From Glutamicibacter uratoxydans (GTDB taxonomy: Bacteria > Actinomycetota > Actinomycetes > Actinomycetales > Micrococcaceae): a DNA stretch of 64,000 bases. Below the pieces are notes generated by a model. That model searched no databases, was not told the DNA's origin, and saw only the letters and a list, made by a program, of their open reading frames with translations. The first letter of the stretch is position 1. The number at the start of each line of letters is the position of its first letter. The translations under genes and the position numbers were made by a program. The stretch covers positions 124,001-188,000 of the forward strand of contig NZ_BJNY01000007.1 of the NCBI RefSeq assembly GCF_006539925.1, in the 5' to 3' direction. Below are positions 16,605-25,044 of this stretch, piece by piece.

Positions 16605-17111
16605 ATGAGCCCAGATAAAAGACAGCGCCGAAGCGCTGGCAAGGGGCCACGAGAAAAAGCCCCAAGTCCAGCTATCAAGATCATGTCTTCAAGCGACGAT
16701 GAACATTTGATCGTTTATTTCAAACGAAACATGAACGAAGATCCTTCCGAGTCCATACCTGGCAGGGATTTTCTCAACTCATGTCCACCTTCAGTCCGAG
16801 CTAAAATGCGTGCGGTGCTTGTTGCGGTTGCTTCGGCCCCACCCAAAAAATTCTCAGGCGGTGGATATTTGGAAGCCATGCATGACGAGATGGTCGGCTG
16901 GTTCGAGATTCGCGTCGACGGACCGGGCAGGCGCCACTATCGTCTTTTCTGCAGACTCGACTACGATGCCCTGGAAATGACGAAGCCGCTTCTCGTAGTT
17001 ATTGACGGTCGCAGCAAACCTTTTAGAACAGTTTTGTCAGAGAGTGAGTACTCCCAGATCCGCAAACTGGGCGATGAGTATTTCGCGAATAATCCCCGCC
17101 ACATCACATAA
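16605..17111 (+). CDS. RelE/HigB-like (phage Gp49-type) toxin candidate
   Basis: Basic protein of 168 residues from the ATG at 16605 (AGGA 9 bases upstream); ATG 16683 would give a 142-residue form starting MSSSDDEHLI. The core VRAKMRAVLVAVASAPPKKF, then LEAMHDEMVGWFEIRVDGPGRRHYRLFCRLDYD resembles HigB/Gp49-type ribonuclease toxins, in which the F/W-E-I/L-R and YR-x-F/Y strands are conserved. GC content and codon use are lower than in the neighbours, suggesting transfer. The candidate antitoxin gene faces it tail to tail, 8 bp away, rather than following it. The frame is open further upstream without a credible start. Confidence 0.6.
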   Translation: MSPDKRQRRSAGKGPREKAPSPAIKIMSSSDDEHLIVYFKRNMNEDPSESIPGRDFLNSCPPSVRAKMRAVLVAVASAPPKKFSGGGYLEAMHDEMVGWFEIRVDGPGRRHYRLFCRLDYDALEMTKPLLVVIDGRSKPFRTVLSESEYSQIRKLGDEYFANNPRHIT

Positions 17112-17119
17112 ATCAGAAA

Positions 17120-17530
17120 TTACGCTGCAGTTGACGAAGTTTGACCAAACGCATCCAAACATTCGCCTAATTCTTTAGCATTTGCAGCATGTCCATCAAT
17201 CAATGGACGAGAAATCCATTCACGCTGGGAGTTCGATAATGGCTCAAGAGTAACTTTCATTCCCAACGCGGCGGCAACTTCAGAAAGAGTTCCTAGTGTT
17301 GGATTGGAGGCGGTCCCGGAAAAAAGCCTGCGCACGGTGGCGGGATTCGCATTGATAGCCCGTGCAAGGTCCGCTTTGCTCAGACCAGCCGCTACACGAG
17401 CACCATCCAGTTCATTCACGATGCTGTCAATAGTCGCAATTCGGACTGATTCCACAATGTATTCCCTGAGGAACTCAGGGTCTTCAAGATCCTTGCGCAA
17501 GTCTTCCCAGAATGTGTTTGGTGATTCCAT
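17120..17530 (-). CDS. XRE-family HTH protein, antitoxin-like
   Basis: A 136-residue protein with a helix-turn-helix at about residues 48-95 (ARVAAGLSKADLARAINANPATVRRLF ... LGTLSEVAAALGMKVTLEPL; written here in two parts), the pattern of HigA/XRE antitoxins. I take ATG 17530 (MESPNTFWED) as the start because GGGAG lies six bases upstream; a TTG four codons earlier is an alternative. A 54-bp nested palindrome overlaps the ribosome site. It is convergent with the toxin-like gene. Confidence 0.75.
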   Translation of the reverse strand: MESPNTFWEDLRKDLEDPEFLREYIVESVRIATIDSIVNELDGARVAAGLSKADLARAINANPATVRRLFSGTASNPTLGTLSEVAAALGMKVTLEPLSNSQREWISRPLIDGHAANAKELGECLDAFGQTSSTAA

Positions 17531-17537
17531 TGCCACT

Positions 17538-17591
17538 CCCAAAATCAGCTAAGTGCGTAACATAAATGTTACACACTTAGCTGATTTTGGG
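17538..17591. repeat. 54-bp nested palindrome covering the ribosome site of the XRE gene
   Basis: Outer arms 17538-17555 and 17574-17591 are perfect 18-bp inverted repeats; one mismatched pair follows, then perfect inner arms GTAACAT (17557-17563) and ATGTTAC (17566-17572) around AA. The inner part looks like an HTH operator. The outer arm includes the GGG of the GGGAG ribosome site, so in RNA the hairpin would hide the start of the antitoxin-like gene. Confidence 0.85.
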
Positions 17592-17610
17592 CAAGGAATG
17601 CCGAAGCCAT

Positions 17611-17653
17611 AAAAATAAACGGCCGCCGGGGACTCGCATACCCGGCGGCCGTT
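17611..17653 (-). terminator. Rho-independent terminator of the amidohydrolase/ABC operon
   Basis: Perfect 13-bp stem (17618-17630 with 17641-17653, GC-rich) and a 10-base loop, followed on the minus strand by a T-rich tract (TTTATTTTTAT). It lies directly after the stop of the amidohydrolase gene. Confidence 0.92.
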
Positions 17654-17671
17654 GGCCTTGATTCGCTACTT

Positions 17672-18895
17672 CTAGTAGCTGTTCTCCACAGAGAGAACCT
17701 TCAGCCCGTCGGCGACAACGCGGCCGTCGTGGATGACGGTGCGGTCTCTGCCGCGGTCCATGATGGTTGAAACAACCGTTTCGCCGTCAACCAGCACCAG
17801 GTCGGCGCGGTCGCCCACGGCAATGCCTGGACGATCGGCCACCGAAGCCAGACGCGGCACGTCCGGGCTCATGATCGACGCGCCGCCGATGGTGGCAACA
17901 GCCAGGCAGTGCTCGATCAGCTCGTCCTTGCGGAAGCCGTTGACGAAGGCCAGCTGCCAGGTGCGGTCCAGCAGATCGCAGTTGCCATAGGGGCTCCAGT
18001 AGTCGCGCTGGCCGTCTTCGCCCAGGCCGAAGCGCACGCCGGCTTCGGTCAGCGCGGCCAGGGACAGGTGGTTGGAGGTGCTCGGAGCCACCGAGGTCAT
18101 CGCGATGTCCAGCTCGGCAAAGGTGTCGATCAGGCGGCGGCTGGTGGCCTCGTTGACGCTGCCCAGCTCGTAGGCGTGGGAGATGGTGACCTTGCCCTGC
18201 ATGCCCAGCGCGCGGGTGCGCTCGGCAATCAGGTCAGCGGAGAAGACGCCCTGGGTGCCGTGCTCGTGCAGGTGGATGTCGATCTCGGTCTGGTACTTTT
18301 CGGCCAGACCGAACACCACGTCGAGGTGGCGGACCGGGTCGCGGTCCAGCTCGCAGGGGTCGATGCCGCCCATGACATCGGCGCCGGCCTTCAGCGCGTC
18401 TTCCAGGTACTTTTCGGTGCCCGGCTCCAGCAGGATGCCTGCCTGCGGGAAGACCATGATCTGGACTTCAGCCTCGTTGGCGAACTTCTCCTTGGCGGCG
18501 GCCACTGCCTCGTACTTCTCCAGCTTGCAGTCCACGTCCACTTGGGCGTAGGAGCGCACGCGGGTGGTACCGCGGGCGATCATGCGCTCCAGGGTGCCGG
18601 CAACGCGCTCGTTCAGTCCGATCTCTGCATTGCGCCAGTTCTCGCGGTCGTTGCTCATCATGCCCCAGACGCCCGGGCGGCCGGTGTGCTCGCGGAACGG
18701 CAGGCCGATGCGGGTGGAGTCCAGGTGCACGTGCACGTCGGAGAAGGATGGGATCAGGATGCGGCCGCGGCCGTCCACGTCGCCGGCTTCCAGTTGGCGC
18801 GATGGGTCGTGGGCGGTGATGGCGGTGATCTTCTCGCCCTCAATGGTGATGTCGCTGGCGTTGCCGCCCCAGGGGCGGGCGTTGCTGATCAGCAC
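17672..18895 (-). CDS. CodA-like amidohydrolase (cytosine deaminase/AtzC branch)
   Basis: Metal-dependent hydrolase of 407 residues. The N-terminal sandwich strand region (residues 1-50) leads to His55-x-His57 in DVHVHLD; further ligands are His208/His210/Glu211 in DIHLHEH, His240 in ISHAYE and Asp294 in GEDGQRDYWSPYG, the arrangement seen in E. coli cytosine deaminase. The substrate is unknown and need not be a pyrimidine. GTG start with GGAAGG nine bases upstream. It is last in the ABC operon, but the 48-bp gap before it contains its own copy of the TTGGTATACCAA-like motif, so it probably also has a separate promoter. Confidence 0.88.
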   Translation of the reverse strand: MLISNARPWGGNASDITIEGEKITAITAHDPSRQLEAGDVDGRGRILIPSFSDVHVHLDSTRIGLPFREHTGRPGVWGMMSNDRENWRNAEIGLNERVAGTLERMIARGTTRVRSYAQVDVDCKLEKYEAVAAAKEKFANEAEVQIMVFPQAGILLEPGTEKYLEDALKAGADVMGGIDPCELDRDPVRHLDVVFGLAEKYQTEIDIHLHEHGTQGVFSADLIAERTRALGMQGKVTISHAYELGSVNEATSRRLIDTFAELDIAMTSVAPSTSNHLSLAALTEAGVRFGLGEDGQRDYWSPYGNCDLLDRTWQLAFVNGFRKDELIEHCLAVATIGGASIMSPDVPRLASVADRPGIAVGDRADLVLVDGETVVSTIMDRGRDRTVIHDGRVVADGLKVLSVENSY

Positions 18896-18925
18896 TGTGT
18901 GTTTCCTTCCATAGCGGATGCGGTA

Positions 18926-18937
18926 TTGGTATACAGA
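18926..18937 (-). promoter_or_regulatory. GntR-type operator candidate before amidohydrolase
   Basis: TTGGTATACAGA (10 of 12 matches to TTGGTATACCAA) in the short gap between the ATPase stop and the amidohydrolase GTG. Confidence 0.55.
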
Positions 18938-18943
18938 ATAGTC

Positions 18944-19939
18944 CTAGGCGCCGACGGTTGCTGCCAGCGGCGCGTTGGGGAAGTGGCAGGCCATGGCCCC
19001 GGCCGGGACCTCGGTGGAACAGCGCTGCTTTCCTGCCTCGTCCAGAAGTTCGTAGGCGGGGCAGCGGGTGCGGAAGACGCAGCCCGAGGGCGGATTGCTC
19101 GGGGACGGCAGGTCGCCGCCCAGGCGGATGCGCTCGGTCAGCGCCGCGTCCAGATCCACGCTCGGCACCGCCGAAAGCAGGGCCCGGGTATACGGGTGGC
19201 GGGGGTTCTCAAAGAGCTCGCGCTTGTTGGCCTGCTCCATGATCTTGCCCAGGTACATCACCGCGACGTCGTCGGCCATGTGCTTGACCACCGCCAAGTC
19301 GTGGGCGATGAAGATGTACGAGACCCCGGTGTCTGCCTGGATGTCCTTGAGCAGGTTCACCACCTGGGCCTGCACCGACACGTCAAGCGCGGAGACCGGC
19401 TCGTCGCAGATCACCACATCCGGGTCCAGGGCCAGCGCCCGGGCAATGCCGATGCGCTGGCGCTGACCGCCGGAGAATTCGTGCGGGAAGCGGTTTGCAT
19501 GCTCCGGGCGCAGGCCCACGCGGTCCATCAGGTCGGCCACCTTGGCCTTGATGCCGCCGGGGACCTTGATGCGCTGCTCCACCAGCGGCGAGGCGATGGC
19601 CGCGCCGATGGACTGGCGCGGGTTCAGCGAGGAGGCAGGATTTTGGAAGACCATCTGCACGCGGCGGCGGAAGCCGTCCAGCTGCTTGCCTTTGAGCCCG
19701 GTGATGTCCTCCCCGTCGAGCTTGATGCTTCCAGAGGTCGGGTCCAGCAGGCGCATGAGCACCTTGCCGGTGGTGGACTTGCCGCAGCCTGATTCGCCCA
19801 CCAGGCCCAGGGTAGTGCCCTTTTCAAGGGTGAAGCTGACCCCGTCGACAGCCTTGACGGCTCCCACGGTGCGGCCCATCGAGCCCTTGATCGGGAAGTG
19901 CTTGGTCAGGTTCGTGACCTCTAAGAGTGGCGCGCTCAT
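18944..19939 (-). CDS. ABC transporter ATP-binding protein (OppF-like)
   Basis: ATPase of 331 residues: Walker A GESGCGKS at 48-55, Q-loop MVFQNPASSLNPR, signature FSGGQRQR at 155-162, Walker B VVICDEP at 175-181, and the C-terminal Cys-containing extension CVFRTRCPAYELLDEAGKQRC (last part) of peptide importers. It overlaps the OppD-like gene upstream by 4 bp. Subunit of the importer encoded at 18944-24735. Confidence 0.94.
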   Translation of the reverse strand: MSAPLLEVTNLTKHFPIKGSMGRTVGAVKAVDGVSFTLEKGTTLGLVGESGCGKSTTGKVLMRLLDPTSGSIKLDGEDITGLKGKQLDGFRRRVQMVFQNPASSLNPRQSIGAAIASPLVEQRIKVPGGIKAKVADLMDRVGLRPEHANRFPHEFSGGQRQRIGIARALALDPDVVICDEPVSALDVSVQAQVVNLLKDIQADTGVSYIFIAHDLAVVKHMADDVAVMYLGKIMEQANKRELFENPRHPYTRALLSAVPSVDLDAALTERIRLGGDLPSPSNPPSGCVFRTRCPAYELLDEAGKQRCSTEVPAGAMACHFPNAPLAATVGA

Positions 19940-20949
19940 GAGCCGGCTCCGATCAGGCTTGTCTCGTCAATCAATTTCAGTTCGTGCCCGTGGCAGCGCA
20001 CCGCGTGGTCGTCTTCCACGATCAGCTCCGGTCGCATGTTCAGGCAGCGGCCGTCGGGCACGATCTTCGCGAACTCGCAGCGGTCGGCGAAGATGCAGCC
20101 CTTGGGCAGGGCCAGCAGCGCCGGCGGCGAGCCGGGAATCGGGGTGAGGCGGTCGGTGTCCCCTGCCAGATGCGGCATGGAGGCCATGAGCCCTCGGGTG
20201 TAGGGGTGGGAGGGGCGCTGGAAGATCTGGCGGACGCTTGCCTGCTCCACGCACTGCCCGCCGTACATGACCACCACGCGCTTGCACAGCTGGGCCACCA
20301 CGCCCAGGTCGTGGGTCACGAAGATGACAGCTGAATTCGTTTCGGCCTGCAGGTCGGAGATCAAATCCAGGATCTGCGCCTGCACGGTGACATCCAGTGC
20401 GGTGGTCGGCTCGTCGGCGATCAGCAGCTCCGGTTCGCAGACCAGTGCCATGGCGATCATGGCGCGCTGGCGCATGCCGCCGGAGAATTCGTGCGGGTAG
20501 TTGTCCACCCGGCGCTTGGGATCCGGGATGCCTACACGCCCGAGCATGTCGATGGCCACCTGGCGGGCGGCCTTCTTGGAGACCTTGTTGTGTACCTGGT
20601 AGGCCTCGGCGATCTGCGCGCCCACGGTGTAGAAGGGGTGCATTGCAGAGAGCGGATCCTGGAAGATCATGCCGATCTTCTTGCCGCGGTAGGGGCGCAT
20701 GGCGTCTTCGCTCAGCGCCAGCAGGTCGGTGCCCTCGAAGGTGATCTCGCCGTCGATGACCGCGCGGGATTCCTTGAACAGGCCCATGATCGCCTGGCTG
20801 GTCACCGACTTGCCGGAGCCGGATTCGCCGACCAGGCCCACGGTCTCGCCGCGGTTCAGGGTCAGGTCCATGCCGTTCAGGGCGGCGACCATTCCGTCGT
20901 CGGTGGGGAACTTTACGGTCAGGTTCTTGACCGACAGCATCGGTTCCAT
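19936..20949 (-). CDS. ABC transporter ATP-binding protein (OppD-like)
   Basis: ATPase of 337 residues: Walker A GESGSGKS at 41-48, Q-loop [12 protein letters not shown], signature FSGGMRQR at 155-162, Walker B LLIADEP at 175-181, and a C-terminal CIFADRCEF cysteine motif. It starts directly next to the stop of the permease gene, so translation is probably coupled. Confidence 0.94.
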   Translation of the reverse strand: MEPMLSVKNLTVKFPTDDGMVAALNGMDLTLNRGETVGLVGESGSGKSVTSQAIMGLFKESRAVIDGEITFEGTDLLALSEDAMRPYRGKKIGMIFQDPLSAMHPFYTVGAQIAEAYQVHNKVSKKAARQVAIDMLGRVGIPDPKRRVDNYPHEFSGGMRQRAMIAMALVCEPELLIADEPTTALDVTVQAQILDLISDLQAETNSAVIFVTHDLGVVAQLCKRVVVMYGGQCVEQASVRQIFQRPSHPYTRGLMASMPHLAGDTDRLTPIPGSPPALLALPKGCIFADRCEFAKIVPDGRCLNMRPELIVEDDHAVRCHGHELKLIDETSLIGAGS

Positions 20950-21951
20950 TTAGTTCACCTTGACTCTCGGATCGATGAAGGCGTAGGCAATGTCTACCAG
21001 GACGTTGAAGAAGATGATGAAGAAGGCAGCCAGCATGGTGATCGCCATGGTCACCGGCAGGTCGCCGCTGGTGGCGGCCTTCACTGCGGTGAAGCCCAAA
21101 CCCGGCACCGAGAAGATCTGCTCGGTGAGCACCGCGCCGCCCAGCAGGGCGCCGAGGTCAAGGCCCAGCATGGTGATGATCGGGGTGATGCCGGCGCGCA
21201 CGCCGTGCTTGAAGACGATCTTGCGGCGGGACAGGCCCTTGGCCCGTGCGGTGCGCATGAAGTCCTCGGAGAAGGTCTCGATCATGTTGTTGCGGGTGAT
21301 GCGCACATACTGTGCGGAGAACAGCACCGCCAGCGCGACCCAGGCCAGGAAGTAGTTGGTCACCCACGCCCCGAATCCTGCCTCACCGAAGGGAGAGACG
21401 ATCTGGTTGGTGGTGAAGGGGAACCAGCCCAGGGTGCCGACGAAGACCAGCAGCAGCACCAGGCCGGTCACCGGGATCGGCAGCGAGACGCCGATGGAGG
21501 ATGCTCCGACGATGAAGCGGTCGGTCAGCTTCCCCTTCCGCATGGCAGCCAGCAAGCCAAAACCTACGCCCACGATGGTCCACATGAGCACCGCGCCGAT
21601 GGCCAGCGAGAGGGTGTACGGCAGCGCGTTGGCGATCATGTCCGTGACGTTCTCGTTGGTCTGGAAGCTCTTGCCGAGGCAAGGCCAGGCGCACATCTGC
21701 TCTGCGCCCGGGGCTCCGAGCATGCGCGGGCCGACCAGGCCCGACAGGAAGGCGAAGTACTGGACGAAGAACGGCTTGTCCAAGCCCAGTGCCACGCGGG
21801 CCTGCTCGACGCGGTCCGGGGTGCATTCCTGTCCACAGGCGGCCGAGGCGGGGTCTGCCGGACCGAAGTGGAAGAGGGTGAAGGTAATGAAGCTGACGAC
21901 GAGAAGCAACAGGAGCATCGCGCCGAATCTGCGGAAGAGGAAACTAACCAT
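20950..21951 (-). CDS. Oligopeptide-type ABC transporter permease (DppB-like)
   Basis: Permease of 333 residues. I take ATG 21951 (MVSFLFRRFGAMLLLLLVVS) as the start: AAGGAAAA lies upstream, and the longer open frame reads into the binding-protein gene. Features are FHFGPADPASAACGQECTP, a periplasmic region with a second Cys pair (MCAWPCLGKSF) and the coupling loop ARAKGLSRRKIVFKHGVR. Paired cysteines of this kind are common in actinobacterial homologues and may form disulfides outside the membrane. Confidence 0.92.
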   Translation of the reverse strand: MVSFLFRRFGAMLLLLLVVSFITFTLFHFGPADPASAACGQECTPDRVEQARVALGLDKPFFVQYFAFLSGLVGPRMLGAPGAEQMCAWPCLGKSFQTNENVTDMIANALPYTLSLAIGAVLMWTIVGVGFGLLAAMRKGKLTDRFIVGASSIGVSLPIPVTGLVLLLVFVGTLGWFPFTTNQIVSPFGEAGFGAWVTNYFLAWVALAVLFSAQYVRITRNNMIETFSEDFMRTARAKGLSRRKIVFKHGVRAGITPIITMLGLDLGALLGGAVLTEQIFSVPGLGFTAVKAATSGDLPVTMAITMLAAFFIIFFNVLVDIAYAFIDPRVKVN

Positions 21952-21962
21952 GAGTGTTTTCC

Positions 21963-23684
21963 TTACTTGGCGACGCCGACCGTGCTCAGGTCGATAGCGC
22001 CGAAGAAGTAACCAACCTGGGCGTTGCGGATGTTGGATCCGACCACCGAGTTGGTGTAGCTGTGCATAGTCGGCACCAGTGGGTAGGTTGCCATGACTTC
22101 GTTGTAGATCTCGGACCACTTGGCGCCGAGCTCTTCAGGGGTGCCGTTGGCGCCGCGCAGCTCGTACATCTTCTTGGACAGGTCCTTGTCGTAGAAGCGT
22201 GGGATGTTGCTGAATCCGTAGGTCTTGCCATCCAGCGATGGGCCGAGGTTCGGATCAACGGTCATGCGTGCCGAGGAGGAGTCGGCGCCGCCGCACCAGC
22301 CGGAGCGGGCGATGTCAGGCATTTCCTTGCCGGCCAGGGTGGAGTAGTAGTTCGCTGCAGGAATCGGGCGCAGTTCCAGCTCGATGCCCAGTTCCTTCAG
22401 GTTCTGCTGCAGCACGGTGCCCACGTTCTTGTAGCGCTCGGTGGAGTTCGCGTAGCCGTAGACCAGATTCTTCGGGACGTCCTTGCCTTCCAGCAGCGCC
22501 TTGGCTTCTTCCAGCTTTGGCTTGCCGTCGGCCGACAGGTCGGTCTTCTGCTCGGTGACTCCCACCATCTGCGGGGTCAACTGGCTGGTGACCAGCTGGC
22601 CGAAGCGGGCTCCGCCGTACTGCACCTGGATGGCTTCGCGGTCCATCGCCAGGGCGATGGCCTTGCGAACATCCGGGTCCTTGATGGTTTCGGTGTTCAA
22701 GTCAATCACGTCGATGCAGCCCAGGAAGCCACTGGCGGTGCGGGCTTTGACCTTCGCATCGTTCAGGCTGGCGGTATCCGATGCCTGCATCGCGCCGTTG
22801 GAATCCAGGGTGATGGCGTTCGGATCGGCGTCAGAGATCAGCTTCTGCGAAATGGTCGCCTGCGAGCTGGAGAGGCTGAAGGTGAAGGTGTCAGGCAGGG
22901 CCGAACGGTTAGGATCGGTGGCCGGGTCCCAGTTCTCGTTGCGTTCGAGGACCAGTTCGCGTCCGCGGTCGTAGCTCTTGACCTTGTACGGGCCGGAGGA
23001 CACCGGGTGGTTGGTGTAGTCCAGCTTGGTGTCCTTCTTCTCCGGCACCGGTGCGGTGTTGGAGCGGGAAACCAGTGCAGGGAATTCAGCGAAAGGCTGC
23101 TTGAGGTGGAAGACAATGGTCTTGTCGTCCGGGGTCTCGATGGCTTCCAGATCATCATCCGAGTACGGGCCCTTGTAGCCGTCGTCGGTCAGTGCCGAGT
23201 TCAGCTCCTGCGGTGCCTGGGTGTAGACGTCGCGGGCATAGGTGCGCTCCACGCCGTACTTGATGTCCTTGGAGGTGATCGGGGTGCCGTCCTCGAACTT
23301 CAGCCCGTCCTTCAGGGTGTAGGTCCAGGTCTTGCCGTCCTTGGAGACCTTGCCGGTGTCGGTGGCCAGATCCGGAACGATCTTAGGAGGCTGGCCGGCA
23401 GTTTCCTTGGCCATGGTCAGGGTGCGGTAGTACAGCTGGCCGACGTTGGCGGTCTGCACGTAGTTCGAGTTGCCTGGATCCAGGGTCGCGAAGTCGGCCG
23501 ACATCAGTACGTTGACGTTGCCGCCCTTCTCGGCGAAGCCGGACTGCACGATCACTGGAGCATATGGATCGGCCTGTGCGCCGTCCTGCCCACCCTGTGG
23601 TGCCTTGGAACCGCCGGCGCAGCCGGTGAGTGCCAGGGCTGCGACTGCTGCAACGGACAGCAGTTTTGTAGCTCGCGAATTCAT
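21963..23684 (-). CDS. Substrate-binding lipoprotein of peptide-type ABC transporter (SBP family 5)
   Basis: Solute receptor of 573 residues with signal peptide and lipobox LTGC (Cys22). Family 5 motifs: FATLDPGNSNYVQ, KTWTYTLKDGLKFEDGTPIT, HPVSSGPYKVKSYDRGRELVLERNENWDP, and a C-terminal region GYFFGAIDLSTVGVAK. A strong ribosome site (AGGAGGAC) precedes the ATG. It should determine which compound reaches the operon's amidohydrolase; its sequence does not say which. Confidence 0.93.
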   Translation of the reverse strand: MNSRATKLLSVAAVAALALTGCAGGSKAPQGGQDGAQADPYAPVIVQSGFAEKGGNVNVLMSADFATLDPGNSNYVQTANVGQLYYRTLTMAKETAGQPPKIVPDLATDTGKVSKDGKTWTYTLKDGLKFEDGTPITSKDIKYGVERTYARDVYTQAPQELNSALTDDGYKGPYSDDDLEAIETPDDKTIVFHLKQPFAEFPALVSRSNTAPVPEKKDTKLDYTNHPVSSGPYKVKSYDRGRELVLERNENWDPATDPNRSALPDTFTFSLSSSQATISQKLISDADPNAITLDSNGAMQASDTASLNDAKVKARTASGFLGCIDVIDLNTETIKDPDVRKAIALAMDREAIQVQYGGARFGQLVTSQLTPQMVGVTEQKTDLSADGKPKLEEAKALLEGKDVPKNLVYGYANSTERYKNVGTVLQQNLKELGIELELRPIPAANYYSTLAGKEMPDIARSGWCGGADSSSARMTVDPNLGPSLDGKTYGFSNIPRFYDKDLSKKMYELRGANGTPEELGAKWSEIYNEVMATYPLVPTMHSYTNSVVGSNIRNAQVGYFFGAIDLSTVGVAK

Positions 23685-23736
23685 GAGTCCTCCTAAGGAT
23701 CTTCTACTGCGAGTGGTGAAAGGAAAAAGCTTGAGA

Positions 23737-24735
23737 CTAGCGCGAGGACTTGGGATCCAACGCGTCTCGCAGGGCGTCGCCCAGCAAGTTGAAGGCCAGC
23801 ACCGTCAGGATCAGCGCGATGCTCGGCACCGCCAGGAACCATGGATCCTGCAGGTACCAGTTGCCTGCCTGCGCTGCGTTGAGCATCTGTCCCCAGGAAG
23901 GGGTTGGATCCTTGACACCGACGCCCAGGAAGGACAGCGCCGCTTCGGCGGTGATATTGGTTGGGATCATCATCGTCGCGTACACCAGCACCACGCCGGT
24001 GACGTTCGGGATGACCTGCTTGATGATCATCGACCAGTTCTTCGTGCCGAAGGACTTGGCCGCATCGATGTATTCCTGCTCGCGGATCGAAAGCACCTGG
24101 CCTCGAACCACGCGGGCCAGATAGGCCCAGCCGAAGAATCCAAGCACGATCACCAGCGAGGCGATCGGGACGAAGGAGCCTCGGGCCAATGCGGTGCCCG
24201 AGAGTCGGGACTGCAGGATCGGTGCGATGGACAACACCAGCAGCAGGTGCGGGAAGGCCAGGAACAAGTCCATGATGCGGCTGATGACCATGTCGATCTT
24301 GCCGCCGAAGTAGCCTGCAGCGGCCCCGAGCACGGTGCCAAGGACGACGGAGACCAGGGTGGAGAGCAGCGCAATGATCAGCGACACCTGGGCGCCATAG
24401 GCGAGGCGTGCGAACAGGTCGCGGCCCAGGCCAGGCTCGACGCCCAGCCAGTGCTCTGCGCTGGGGTACATGTAGTACGGAAGCGGCAGGCCAGGGGTGT
24501 AGAAGTTATCCAGCACCTCGGGCGAGGTGTTGGTGGTGTTCGGGTCTTGTCCTTCAATCCCTACCAAGACCGGGGCGAGGATCGCGAAGAGCACCATGCC
24601 CACCACGATGGCCAAGCTGACCATTGCCACAGGACTTTTGCGGATGCGCATCCATGCCGTGGCCAGCAGTGAGCGCCCGGTGGCTACGGGCTTCGCCTTA
24701 GCCTGTTCCGAAGGTTTCGAGGCCGTTGCGGTCAT
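23737..24735 (-). CDS. Oligopeptide-type ABC transporter permease (DppC-like), first gene of operon
   Basis: Permease of 332 residues with a 40-residue cytoplasmic N-terminus, then membrane segments. Motifs: HWLGVEPGLGRDLFARLAYG, the coupling loop DAAKSFGTKNWSMIIKQVIPN and ALSFLGVGVKDPTPSWGQM. It is the first gene of the operon, with operator-like palindromes 47-170 bases upstream (24782-24902). The order permease C, binding protein, permease B, two ATPases, amidohydrolase differs from the first ABC operon in the window. Confidence 0.93.
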   Translation of the reverse strand: MTATASKPSEQAKAKPVATGRSLLATAWMRIRKSPVAMVSLAIVVGMVLFAILAPVLVGIEGQDPNTTNTSPEVLDNFYTPGLPLPYYMYPSAEHWLGVEPGLGRDLFARLAYGAQVSLIIALLSTLVSVVLGTVLGAAAGYFGGKIDMVISRIMDLFLAFPHLLLVLSIAPILQSRLSGTALARGSFVPIASLVIVLGFFGWAYLARVVRGQVLSIREQEYIDAAKSFGTKNWSMIIKQVIPNVTGVVLVYATMMIPTNITAEAALSFLGVGVKDPTPSWGQMLNAAQAGNWYLQDPWFLAVPSIALILTVLAFNLLGDALRDALDPKSSR

Positions 24736-24781
24736 TGGCCGGTCCCCCTAGTGCTAGTGAGTGATCTAAGTAACAGAAGAA

Positions 24782-24816
24782 ACCGTATACCAAAAAGCGC
24801 CATCTTGGAATACCAA
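24782..24816 (-). promoter_or_regulatory. Pair of GntR-type operator candidates before the ABC operon
   Basis: ACCGTATACCAA (24782-24793, 9 of 12 matches) and TTGGAATACCAA (24805-24816, 11 of 12). Their centres are 23 bp apart, about two helical turns, and they lie 47-81 bases before the first permease codon. Confidence 0.65.
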
Positions 24817-24890
24817 AAATAGAAGAGTTGGCAAGAATCTTAAAATATTCAGATCAAATCGCGAGATCAAGCGATTAACTAAAGCAAAAT

Positions 24891-24902
24891 TTCGGATACC
24901 AA
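24891..24902 (-). promoter_or_regulatory. GntR-type operator candidate (distal)
   Basis: TTCGGATACCAA, 10 of 12 matches to the motif, 75 bp behind the 24805-24816 copy and in the same gap. Confidence 0.45.
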
Positions 24903-24972
24903 ACAATTGCTTCATATTCACATTAGGGATGAAAGTCAGACTTGCGGTATCCCGCGAGTGCGGGCAAGAGAA

Positions 24973-25019
24973 AAGACCCGCCCCTCGCCGCCTGAGAGGC
25001 GGGCACAGGGGCAGGTCTT
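24973..25019 (-). terminator. Terminator of gntR
   Basis: Long interrupted stem: AAGACC/GGTCTT outside, CCCCT/AGGGG in the middle and CCGCCT/AGGCGG at the top. On the minus strand it is followed by TTTTCTCTT. It lies 26 bases after the gntR stop. Confidence 0.75.
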
Positions 25020-25044
25020 GCTCCGAGAAAAATTCCGAGCGACG

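Larger units (their letters stand above)
24736..25044. other. Regulatory region between gntR and ABC operon
   Basis: The 309-bp gap contains no gene. It holds three copies or partial copies of the TTGGTATACCAA-like motif (24782-24793, 24805-24816, 24891-24902) and, nearer gntR, its terminator (24973-25019) plus a small hairpin at 24941-24968. The left half is AT-rich and should contain the promoter of the ABC operon. Confidence 0.7.

Noticed and set aside
17909-23696. Long plus-strand frames opposite the amidohydrolase and ABC operon (for example 17909-19792, 20491-22011, 21954-23696)
   Set aside because: Mirror images of strongly conserved genes, with no ribosome sites and unnatural Val/Leu/His/Gln composition.
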